DNA of 64,000 bases from Nyssa sinensis (Eukaryota > Streptophyta > Magnoliopsida > Cornales > Nyssaceae). Shown here piece by piece: positions 37,031-49,700 of the stretch; within the stretch, counting starts at the first letter, position 1, and every line of letters starts with the position of its first letter. The notes under the pieces are model-generated. The model saw nothing but the letters and a program-made list of their open reading frames with translations. It did no database searches and was not told where the DNA came from. The translations under genes and the position numbers were made by a program. The stretch covers positions 53,726,347-53,790,346 of the forward strand of contig CM018048.1 of assembly GCA_008638375.1 (NCBI GenBank), written 5' to 3'.

Positions 37031-40000
37031 ATGTCAGAAGCCCTAAGGAGGTCATTAACAATCGGTGTTGGACGTAGTAATGGGTACATAAATGGAGCAA
37101 TTCCATTAAGGTCCCCTGCTACGGTATCTGAAGTTGAAGAATTTTGTTATGCTCTTGGGGGAAATAAGCCAATCCATAGTATTTTAATTGCGAACAATGG
37201 AATGGCAGCTGTTAAGTTTATACGTAGTATCAGGACATGGACTTATGAAACATTTGGTACAGAAAAGGCAATCTTGTTGGTGGCCATGGCTACTCCGGAG
37301 GATATAAGAATAAATGCGGAGCATATCAGAATTGCTGATAAATTTGTAGAAGTTCCTGGTGGGACTAACAATAATAACTATGCCAATGTGCGGCTCATTG
37401 TAGAGGTGTGTACATTCAAACCCATAACATATATGAAGTTTCTACTATACTGATAATTGTCAAATTATATGAAAAATACAGCAGGAGAGCAAACAAACTT
37501 CGAAAAGGAACACTCTAGGGAGAATAATTTGATCTGGCTCATTTCTTTTCACTTGCTTTTACCATAATATTTGAATTCTATTGTAAATGAGAAGGATTAG
37601 TAGTACTGGCAGAGGTTAGTGAAATACAAAACCCAAAGGCTTTGTTGAGTTGAGTTGTTTCCTTTGGGTGGCTGATAGAAGTAGTGAAGGAGTTGCACAT
37701 TGTTGGAATCTCTCTGGATATGGAAAAAAATATTAAGTAAATATGGGAACAAGTGTAGGTTCTCATTTGAACACAAACCACAATAGAACTCCTTGTATTA
37801 AGAGTAATAAAATTCTAATTTTTGGTTACGCAGATGGCGGAGATAACACACGTTGATGCAGTTTGGCCTGGTTGGGGTCATGCATCTGAAAATCCAGAAC
37901 TCCCTGATGCATTGAATGCAAAAGGAATCATTTTTCTTGGGCCTCCGGCTACATCTATGGGAGCACTGGGAGATAAAATTGGTTCATCATTGATTGCTCA
38001 AGCGGCAGAAGTACCCACTCTTGCATGGAGTGGTTCTCATGTAATGTTTTCCTGTTTGTGAATTGTGCCCATTTTTAATTTTGCAACACTTATCACACAT
38101 CTAATTTAGTAGACTTTTGTTTCTTTAGGTGAAAATTCCTCCAGAAAGCTGTTTAATTACTATTCCAGATGATATCTACCGTGAAGCATGTGTTTATACG
38201 ACAGAAGAAGCGATTGCTAGTTGTCATGTTGTGGGTTACCCTGCAATGATTAAGGCATCTTGGGGTGGTGGTGGTAAAGGCATAAGAAAGGTTTGCTTCA
38301 CACATCACTTACTCACTTGTGCCATAGCTGAACTGCTTAATGTATTTCCGTTGTCTATATACGTATTTCGTGGCTAATGTTATAATGAAATTTTCCTTTT
38401 TATGCATATGTGAATTGTTGGTTAAAGTGAGACCTGTAGAGTTTTCATGTTTAGGAAAACATGATTTGGGCACTTTTTGTCTTATTTTCTTACTAAGTTA
38501 ACTACTCCATGTTACCGTTTGAACTTTCTAGGTTTATAATGATGATGAAGTTAGGGCATTGTTCAAGCAAGTTCAAGGTGAAGTTCCTGGCTCACCCATA
38601 TTTATAATGAAGGTTGCTTCCCAGGTGAGATCATCTACTGCATTCTGATCTGATCTTCGTGCTTCTGAACTAAATACTTCTTATAGAAGGTGCAAGGGTT
38701 TATACCATATCATCACCTTACCTATGGTTTCTTGAAAGTAGAGTCGACATCTAGAAGTCCAGTTGCTTTGTGATCAGTATGGCAATGTTGCAGCTCTACA
38801 TAGTCGTGACTGCAGTGTTCAGAGGCGGCACCAAAAGGTAATTCCTTTATGACATAAGTACACTTCAACAGGAAATGAATGCTTCTTTCTTATTGAAAAA
38901 TTTACAGCATTTAGAATCATCTTTGAGGAATATTATCACTTGGGTTGGTCATTTATGTTGAACAGATTATTGAGGAGGGTCCAATTACTGTAGCTCCGCT
39001 GGAGACAGTGAAAAGGCTGGAGCAAGCAGCTAGAAGATTAGCCAAATGTGTCAATTATGTTGGAGCTGCTACTGTTGAGTATCTGTACAGTATGGAGACT
39101 GGGGAGTACTATTTCTTAGAGCTCAACCCTCGGTTGCAGGTTTGTGATGTTGCTTTCAGCATAATGCTGGTCCGTGTTATACACTGCTATTGTTACTATG
39201 ATTTTAAAACATTATCTATATGAATTGGTTTTGTGCAATTAGTGTCGTTGCAATTGGTGAGAATTACCTATTTGGTGACCATTAATTGGTTGCTAGCTTG
39301 AGACAATTGAGTGATTACAGTTATGTTTCTTAATGTTATCACCTGAAGTTGATATAGAGCCATAGTATGTTTACTGGTAATTAGGAGCAATTAAATATCT
39401 TTTTAAGGGTTGAAAGGCTTAATACAATCTCTTGCAAGAATTAGGTGCACATGATATATTGAACTGGATTTTTAACACATATATGAGATTCATCTGGGTG
39501 TTGTTATTATGTTTAGGACACTCATAAACCTAATGCAGCTGGTGTTGCTTGATCTAGTTATGATTTGATTTTGATATAAATCATTTAATGAGTGCATTGA
39601 CCAATATTTTCTTGTGTGTATGTTCAGTAATCTTAATACATTTCTTACTAGTTCTTCTAATTTAGGTAGAGCACCCTGTCACTGAGTGGATAGCTGAAGT
39701 GAATCTTCCAGCAGCCCAGGTTGCAGTTGGGATTGGTATTCCTCTCTGGCAAATTCCTGGTATGATTTAATTATGTGAAGTTTGTTATTTTTAACACTTT
39801 AATTGTCTTTTCACTTTATATTTTTTGTATGCTGTGTTTATGGCTTCTTTAAATAGAAATAAGGCGATTCTATGGCATGGAACATGGTGGAGGCTACGAT
39901 GCTTGGAGGAGAACATCAGTTGTTGCTACCCCATTTGATTTTGACAAGGCAGAGTCCACAAGGCCAAAAGGTCATTGTGTCGCTGTGCGTGTAACCAGTG

Positions 40001-43000
40001 AGGATCCTGATGACGGTTTTAAGCCTACTAGTGGGAAAGTACAGGTTGGAGTTGTTAGACTACCCTGGATACTCTAAGAAATCTCACTTTTATTATCTTT
40101 TTTTGTGATTTCATGATGAACATGTACTAAGTCAAATGACTCTGTGCAGGAGTTAAATTTTAAAAGCAAGCCAAATGTGTGGGCTTACTTTTCTGTTAAG
40201 GTATACTTTGCATTGTAGGATTATCTACATACAAATCCTCAAAGTCCTAAACTTGATAGTGATTGAACGCACTTTGATGATTTGCAGTCTGGAGGAGGCA
40301 TTCATGAATTCTCAGATTCTCAATTTGGTAAGTGGTAGCTTGATGAGATCCTTGATTAACCAGTTGAATCAGATGATACCGTTGCAACTGCATGAAAAAC
40401 TGATACTTGTTTTCTATTTGAGTTCTGTAAATTACATTATTTAAAAATAAAATAGCCCAAACTGGCTCCAAAGAGTTCTGCTTCTTTAATATCGAATTCT
40501 GTTAGAATGATATCTGGTCCTCACAGGGCTTCATATTGAAAAGAACACCAAACTCAATATTTTATCTGCAGAGGCCTTCTTTGGCTTATCAAAAACCTTT
40601 GGAATATGTTTTCACACACACTGGCAAGAGTCCTGTGGAGAGCTTCACTGAAATGTTTCGTGGGTACTTTTTATTTTCCATCTTAATGCACTTTGATCTT
40701 GTAAAGTAACTTTTGGTACTTCTCTCTCTCATGTTGTGCTGTTCGATTTTTCAGTTTTCGTGTTTTGTCATTGTCAGAGTGTCATGTCTTAATTTCTAGT
40801 GTCATTTGTCCCATGTCTATTAACTTTCTCACACATGCATGACATACGATGATTATACACTGTCGGCAATAAAATAATAAGATGCATAACATCATCCACC
40901 ACAATTATTTATTGTACGATCTGCCAAAACTGACAAGGTTGAAAAGAAAATAGTGGCTAATATAGCAAAACTAAGCTGACATGAAAGCATACACAATGGT
41001 TTGGTGGAAGCTTTCCACCATAATGTTACCCATATATATGTTTGTATATGATTATATTGTTTTCTTATGTCATAAGTTGCAGTTTTTACATAAATTAAGT
41101 TTAAGCCTAATAAATTCTGAACTAAATTATAGGAATGATTTGCTTTAATTACTTATATAATGTGATGGGCCTAATTGATGTATATAAATGGTGCGAATGA
41201 TTTTTTGATTTGTCTCGAAACACAAAGCAGAACAAATGTAAGCAGCTTATACTCGATCCAAGATGTCCAATGCCCCATCTTCCCTCTGCCTAAGCAAGTT
41301 CAGGTCTTGGCATGGTTTCATGTTAGAATATATATATATATATATGTATATATTCTTATATACAAGTATATTAAAGAGAGTTTATTTAACTTTCTCATAC
41401 CTTGAATAGACTTGGGAGATCCTTGTAGCCGTTTTATGCCTTACCAAAGTCTCCTGAACATGTTTCCTCATATAATTGTATTTTTCCTTATTGTTTTTCA
41501 AATTCTATTATTTAGTAATTATACAAGTGTGTGCCTGCATGCATGCGTGCCTGCATGTTGTATATATATGTATTGTGTATCTTTTGCCAATTCTAAATTA
41601 GGTCATCGAGATGGTTTGTGCTAGTACTTTTGAGCAATGGGTGTTCTCTACTTCTCTTAAAAAAATTTCTACACGTACTTTCTTCCTTCAGGACATGTGT
41701 TTGCATTTGGAGAGTCCAGAGCCCTAGCTATTGCAAACATGGTTCTTGGGCTGAAGGAAATTCAAATTCGGGGAGAAATTCGTACCAATGTTGATTACAC
41801 AATCGATCTATTACATGTAAATCTTTCAGAATTTTGCATTCCATTCCCATTTACTGTTGTTTAATTTGATTATATGTCTTTAGATGTAGAAGCTAACGTA
41901 TGTAACGCACTTTTTCAGGCTTCAGATTACAGGGACAATAAAATACATACAGGCTGGTTGGACAGTAGAATAGCGATGCGGGTTAGAGCAGAAAGGCCCC
42001 TTTGGTATCTCTCCGTGGTTGGAGGTGCTCTTTATGTAAGTACACCTGTTTTGATTGTAATTTTAGGTTTGTAAAGATTTTATATTGCAGAATATATTTT
42101 CAGCTACTTTAATTAATGCCACTCACTTTCTTCACCTCAATTTGTCAACCTTAGAAAGCATCTGCTAGCAGTGCAGCCATGGTTTCGGACTATGTTGGTT
42201 ATCTTGAAAAAGGGCAAATCCCTCCTAAGGTACTGTGCTTCAGACTACCTGTTTTACAACCTGATTTTAGTTCTTTTGTTTAATTTTATTTTATCTATTA
42301 AATTGTCTGATCCACAAATTTGCAGCATATATCACTTGTCAACTCTCAAGTTTCTTTAAATATTGAAGGAAGCAAATACACAGTAAGTTCTCTAATGACG
42401 TAAATGACACTTGATTGTATGAGCTTTTATTGATATTTGGCTCATGGGGCCATTTATTCTGTCTTGTGGAATGTTGTTCCTTAGATTGATATGGTAAGGG
42501 GAGGACCAGGAAGCTACAGATTGAGGATGAACGATTCAGCGATTGAGGCAGAGATACATACCCTACGTGATGGAGGTTTATTGATGCAGGCAATAATTTT
42601 TTTCTTTATCTTTTCCTTGAGTATGACTGTGCTAAAGTATGTATATTCATTGTTTGCTTGTGGATTGTATGCGTGGGCCTATACAGGTTATGTTATGTAA
42701 ATATCTGGCCCATTAATATTTGACATACATGTTACATTATAAGCACATTATAGAATTTTGATTGGTCAATTCAATTTGTCACAGTTGGATGGAAACAGTC
42801 ATGTTATATATGCAGAGGAAGAAGCAGCTGGTACTCGCCTTCTCATTGATGGAAGGACTTGCTTGCTTCAGGTGCCAACAGTTGTTATCATTCCTAATGC
42901 TTACTTTTATTTATGTTGGCTGGGATTTTAGTTACCTATCTTTGTTGTATCCAGAATGATCATGATCCATCTAAGTTAGTGGCAGAGACACCATGCAAGC

Positions 43001-46000
43001 TGCTACGGTTTTTAGTCTTGGATGGTAGTCATGTCGATGCAGACACACCTTATGCAGAGGTTGAGGTTATGAAGATGTGTATGCCACTTCTTTCACCTGC
43101 TTCTGGAGTAATCCAGTTTAAGATGTCTGAAGGTCAAGCAATGCAGGTAAATCATGTTCTACATAGGAAATTTAAGTTTTTTTGTCCTTCATTACTACTA
43201 AGAAACAACTTCTTCTGTAGGCTGGTGAGCTTATAGCAAGGCTTGATCTAGATGATCCTTCAGCTGTAAGAAAAACAGAACCGTTCCATGGGAGCTTTCC
43301 GATCCTTGGGCCACCAACTGCAATATCTGGAAAAGTTCATCAGAGGTGTGCTGCAAGTTTGAATGCAGCCCAGATGATTCTTTCTGGATATGAGCATAAC
43401 ATAGATGAAGTAAGTATTCTCTTGCTCATCAGCAATCTGAATGGTATCTGTAAATTCCGTGGATTAATGATATATACTGAAATTATGTTCTAATGAGTTT
43501 GGTGTGTCAGCCTAGCAAACATAAGAAAACCATATTTGTTCACATTTGGTGGAATTTTCATCTTTAATCTTTTTAAAACTTGATTTCTCTTATCAAAGAG
43601 TTGATAATCTATTTTAGGTGGTGCAAAATTTGCTCAGTTGTCTTGACAATCCTGAGCTCCCTTTCCTTCAATGGCAAGAGTGCTTGGCTGTTCTGGCAAA
43701 TCGACTTCCTAAAGATCTCAGATATGAAGTAAATGTCTGCTTGATGCTTTCCTCTCTCGTTTGCCCTTAAAAATAATTGTTCTATACACATATTCTGTTC
43801 TGATTTTCTTTGATTTACATAATACTTTTCAGCTGGAATCAAAACATAGAGACTACGAAGGGATCTCAAGTTTGCAAAACGTAGACTTCCCTGCCAAAAA
43901 ATTGCGGGGTATTCTTGAGGTTGGTTGATTATTTTGAATTTCTCATTTGCTAAAACTGTTCTTTTTGCTTGAGTGGTAATTCATTTTTAGGGTATTTAAT
44001 TTTTTTTGCTGCTTCTGCAGGCCCATCTAATCTCATGCCCTGATAATGAAAAAGGAGCCCAAGAAAGGCTTGTTGAACCTTTGATGAGTCTTGTTAAGTC
44101 TTATGAGGGAGGAAGAGAGAGTCATGCCCGTGTTATTGTCCAGGCCCTTTTTGAAGAATATTTATCTGTTGAAGAATTATTTAGTGACAACATCCAGGCA
44201 TGAAACCAAAAATTTATTTAGAATAACACCGTCGATATGTTATCCTCATTATCTGCAGTTACACAAGGCCATTTATTTTCCTTGAAATCTTAAAAAAAAT
44301 GATTCTTCGGTTAAAGCTTGAATTTAAATTTTATATATCTAAAAATATCTTTAGTTGTTTTTTTTCTCTTCCTCTGTTTGAGCATTCAACATAAGTTTAG
44401 TCCTGACTTGACTCTTCTAACTCAACTAGGCCATTTTTGTGCATGTACAAATCACTATGTCTGCACTCCCTTGTTTTACTACAGAAAATGGCTTCTCTAA
44501 AGTTCTCTGGAAAGTGCTTGTTCATAAGTTCTCTGGAAAGTGCTTGTTTAGTCATTTCTAATCCTATCTTTCCTGCTTATTTTTCATTTATAAGTTATTC
44601 CTTATGACTTCTGAGAGCCTTCTTTGTTGTATTTGCCATATCTTGACTGCCGAACAATCTTTTCTGCAGTCTTGAACAATGGTAAAATTAGAATCTGATC
44701 AAGGCATATTATTTAAAATTATGCCATTGGTTAATTTAGTTGAAGCTTTGTTTCTTAGCGCTTTAATTTCTCATGATATTCTTAAGAGCCAAATCTATGA
44801 GGAATCTGGTAGATGACTCCACATATAATTTAATGTTTTGCTTGTTTTGTGGGATTCTTCGATTTTAATATCTTCTTCCTTTCCAGGCTGATGTAATTGA
44901 ACTTCTTCGATTACAATATAAGAAAGATCTCTTGAAAATTGTGGACATTGTGCTTTCTCATCAGGTATTCATGAAGAATTTAGATGTTAAACACTTTCAA
45001 CTGGCTTGCTGTATTCTGGCCTCAATTGTTGATTATATAGAACAGTTTTTTGCACTGGTACTATTCGTCTGTTGGTTTGCAGGGTGTCAGGAGCAAAAAT
45101 AAGCTGATCCTACGACTCATGGAACAATTGGTATACCCTAATCCTGCGGCATACAGGGATGAACTAATCCGATTCTCTGCACTCAACCATACAAATTATT
45201 CTGAGGTTGGCAGTTCCACTGAGTTTCTCTACTCCAGCATGAGTTTTTAGTATGTGCATGCATGTTTTGGTTCTACATTCATCATCCTTTGAACTTTTTG
45301 AGAATCTCTCATAACTCTGTCAAGCAGATGGACTTCTATTTATATAAATAAATATGAATTATGTTTATTATCTCCTAACATCATCTTGTAATTATCATTG
45401 GTTTTCCTTTTATCAAGTAATTGTCATTACTAATTCTTTGAAGTAGAATTCTAAAACCCAGTTTATTTTTGCAGTTGGCACTAAAGGCAAGTCAACTGCT
45501 AGAACAGACAAAACTGAGTGAACTTCGTTCCAGCATTGCCAGAAGTCTTTCTGAATTAGAGATGTTTACTGAAGATGGTGAAAATATGGATACTCCTAAA
45601 AGGAAAAGTGCCATTAATGAACGGATGGAGGATCTTGTGAGTGCTCCTTTAGCAGTTGAAGACGCCTTAGTAGGTCTTTTTGATCACAGTGATCACACCC
45701 TTCAAAGGCGGGTTGTGGAAACATATGTTCGTAGACTTTACCAGGTACCATTGTTCAAGCTTCTATAGTTATCTGCTTATCTTACTTTTGGACATTGCTG
45801 TCTGACACTTAATATCTGTCATCAGCCCTACCTTATAAAGGGAAGTGTCAGGATGCAGTGGCACAGATCTGGTCTTATTGCTTCATGGGAATTCTTGGAA
45901 GAGCATGTTGAGGGAAAGAATGGGTCTGCAGACAGCATATCAGATAAACCATTGGTTGAGAAGCACACTGAGAGGAAATGGGGAGCCATGGTCATCATCA

Positions 46001-46696
46001 AATCTCTTCAGTTTTTGCCAACGGTGATAAGCGCTGCATTGAGAGAAACAACTCATAATGTTCAAGACACAATACCAAATGGATCTATTGAGCCAGCTAA
46101 CCATGGTAATATGATGCATATTGCATTGGTGGGCATCAACAACCAGATGAGTTTGCTTCAGGACAGGTATTGTGCTTTTACTTGCATATATGGGTGACCA
46201 TAGGAAGGCGTGCCCCTGCTAGCTAATGTAGAAATTCATTCCTAGAAAGTGGTAGTCTCTGTAGAAATCTCTTCCCAACAAACAGAAACATATATTTTAG
46301 CCCGGATTTTAAGTTGAGTTACCAGTATCTGATTCTGATTAATCTGGTTATATTTGTGTTCGGTTTGTCTTTTTATCCAAACCAATTATGACTGTCTAAG
46401 AAGCATGGTCACGGACACAGAACACGCGGACACGGCATTTCTCAAAAAAGTAGGACACGGATACGTTGGGGACGTTGAATATATGTATATATTTTTATAT
46501 TTTTTATATGACTATAATAAAAATCTAACATTATTTCAATTAAAATTGGCAAAAAAACAAATAAAACATAAAAAATATTATTAAGATATTAAAATAACAA
46601 AGCTATTAAATAAAAATTTAAGAACATATTCATTTAATCATGAACATCGATGATTGAAGTTTCAAAACAAATTTATTAATTATTACATAAAACATT

Positions 46697-46733
<37 letters not shown>

Positions 46734-49700
46734 AAATATATAACCCAAAAAAAAAAAAACTAAGGAGAAGAGAAGAAAAAGGAGGAAAAATCCAAAAAAA
46801 AGAAGGAAAGAGAATGTGTCCAAAATGCATACTAATGTGTACTAACATGTTCTAAGGTGTCCATAACATGTCCAAATTCAGAAAAAAAATACAAAATTCG
46901 GACACTTTTTTTGTGTGTTCGACACGTGTCCAAAACGTCTTCGACACGGATATGTGATCTAAAATAGAATGTCCGTGCTTCCTAGATGACTGTACCTCGA
47001 GGGTAAACAATAATTGAGTTTCTTTCTCCTTTCTTTTACCTGAATCATGCGCCACAGAAATGACTTTTGATGCCATTTCTTTTACTTATGTGGCTGAGGT
47101 TTTTTAACTCACATGATTCTGTGAACAATTTGGTGAATAAAATATCTAGTTATAACCTTGCAACCAAATAGAATCTCTGGCTATAACCTTACCCCTTACT
47201 AATATTGTCCTTCGACTCTGTGCAGTGGTGATGAGGATCAGGCTCAAGAGAGAATCAACAAATTAGCTAAAATACTCAGAGAGAAAGAAGTAAGCTCCAC
47301 TCTCCGAACTGCAGGTGTTGGGGTTATTAGCTGTATCATACAGAGGGATGAAGGGCGGGCCCCCATGAGGCACTCCTTTCATTGGTCGGCAGAGAAGCTT
47401 CATTATGAGGAAGAGCCTCTGTTGCGTCATCTGGAACCTCCTCTATCCATATACCTTGAATTGGTCTGTAATTCTTTAGTTCCAGCCTTATTCTGTTTTA
47501 CTTCTACATAGAAATACTAAAATTGATTTCATCGTTCTCCATGAGCTGATATTAAGTTCATTAAGCTTTGTTTTAATCCAGGACAAGCTCAAGGGCTATG
47601 AGAATATACAGTATACTCCATCCCGGGACCGTCAATGGCACCTGTACATAGTTGTTGAGAAGCCATCACCAATTCAGAGGATGTTTCTTAGAACGCTTGT
47701 AAGGCAGCCTACCTCAAATGAAGGGTTCATGGTGAATCAAGGGCTGCACATGGTAGCAAACAGAGCCCAATGCGCTATGTCTTTTACTTCAAGGAGCATT
47801 TTGAGGTCCTTAATGACTGCAATGGAGGAGTTGGAACTTCATGTTCATAATGCTACTATCAAATCCGACCATGCTCATTTGTACCTTTATATCTTACGGG
47901 AGCAACAAATAGAAGATCTTGTGCCATACCCCAAGTAATAAAATCTCTTTTCTTGTTCCGTTATTTTTATTTTTCAAAATAAAGTTGGTAAAATTAATTC
48001 TATGCTGTCTTACCTTTGAGATATTGTTGCCAGGAGAATTGACATAGATTCTGGGCAAGAAGATGCCGCAGTTGAGATGATCCTGGAAGAGATGGCAGGT
48101 GAAATCCATGCATCTGTTGGTGTAAAAATGCATCGTTTAGGTGTTTGTGAGTGGGAAGTGAAGCTTTGGATGGCATCTGCTGGACAAGCCAATGGTGCTT
48201 GGAGGGTTGTCGTTGCGAATGTGACTGGTCATACCTACATTGTGCATGTAAGTGTGTATGCAATTTACAATTGTTCAAAGGAAGGTTTTTAACCCACCCA
48301 TGCTTCAAGTGACTGGCACCCTAAAGGTTGCTTTGCAAAATTAGACTGACATGTGGCAGATAAAGGCATCGGCCCATTTGCTCCATTTGGATCATAAACC
48401 ATAAGTTTTGATGCTGGGTCATTCATTTTTGGGCCAAGAGGTAAAACTTATGAACATAATAAAGATCCGCGGTTGGATGTTTGGCAGAATTCCATAAATC
48501 AGCTGATATGATCTCATTAGCATGATAATTTGGGAGCTTAAATTGTCTCCAATTGAATGGCACAGTTAACATTTCTGTCTTGATAAACATTGGCTTACAA
48601 CCTTTATGCTGTAAGTCAAAGGTTGTAAGTCACTTTGTAAGCCAGTGAGTTAGCAGTTCACATAATAACCATGCAGGTGAAGCAGAAAAATCTATCATTA
48701 GTGATTTCAGTGCTAAAAATCTATGAATATGGGTCAAAATCATAATTTTGGATTATGTTACCTTCAGATATACCGAGAACTGGAGGATGCCAGAAAACAA
48801 AGAGTGATCTACCATTCAACCTCTGTCCAGGGCCCTCTGCATGGTGTACCTGTGAATGCACACTACCAGCCTTTGGGAGTTCTTGATCAGAAACGTCTTT
48901 TGGCCAGGAAAAGCAACACCACCTACTGCTATGATTTTCCATTGGTGAACATCTTAAACCTTTATTTACTGGGAATTATAGATATATAGCTCAGTATATA
49001 ATTTCTTGAAGAGGAATCTTTTTTGCAGGCATTTGAAACGGCCTTGGAAAAGTCTTGGGCATCCCAGTTCTCAGTTATTAGCAAAGGCAAGGGTAAAGTT
49101 CTCAAAGTCACAGAGCTCATGTTTGCTGACCAGAAAGGTACCTGGGGTACTCCTCTTGTTTCTGTAGAGCGCCAGTCTGGGCTCAACGAAGTTGGCATGG
49201 TTGCCTGGTGTATGGAAATGTCTACACCTGAATTCCCTTCCGGAAGGACAATCTTGATAGTGGCAAATGATGTGACCTTTAAAGCAGGGTCTTTTGGTCC
49301 GAGAGAGGATGCATTCTTCTTTGCGGTGACCGAACTTGCTTGCACTAAGAAACTGCCTCTAATTTACTTGGCAGCAAACTCGGGGGCCCGTATAGGGGTA
49401 GCTGAGGAAGTAAAAGTTTGCTTTAAAGTTGGTTGGTCCGATGAATCAAGCCCTGAGCGTGGTTTTCAGTATGTATATTTGACTCCTGAGGATCATGCTC
49501 GCATTGGATCATCTGTGATATCGCATGAGTTAAAGCTGGAAAGTGGAGAAACCCGATGGATAATAGATACTATCGTAGGAAAGGAGGATGGTTTGGGGGT
49601 TGAGAACTTGACTGGGAGTGGGGCCATTGCTGGTGCATATTCAAGGGCATACAAGGAAACCTTTACCTTAACATATGTGACAGGCAGAACTGTTGGAATA

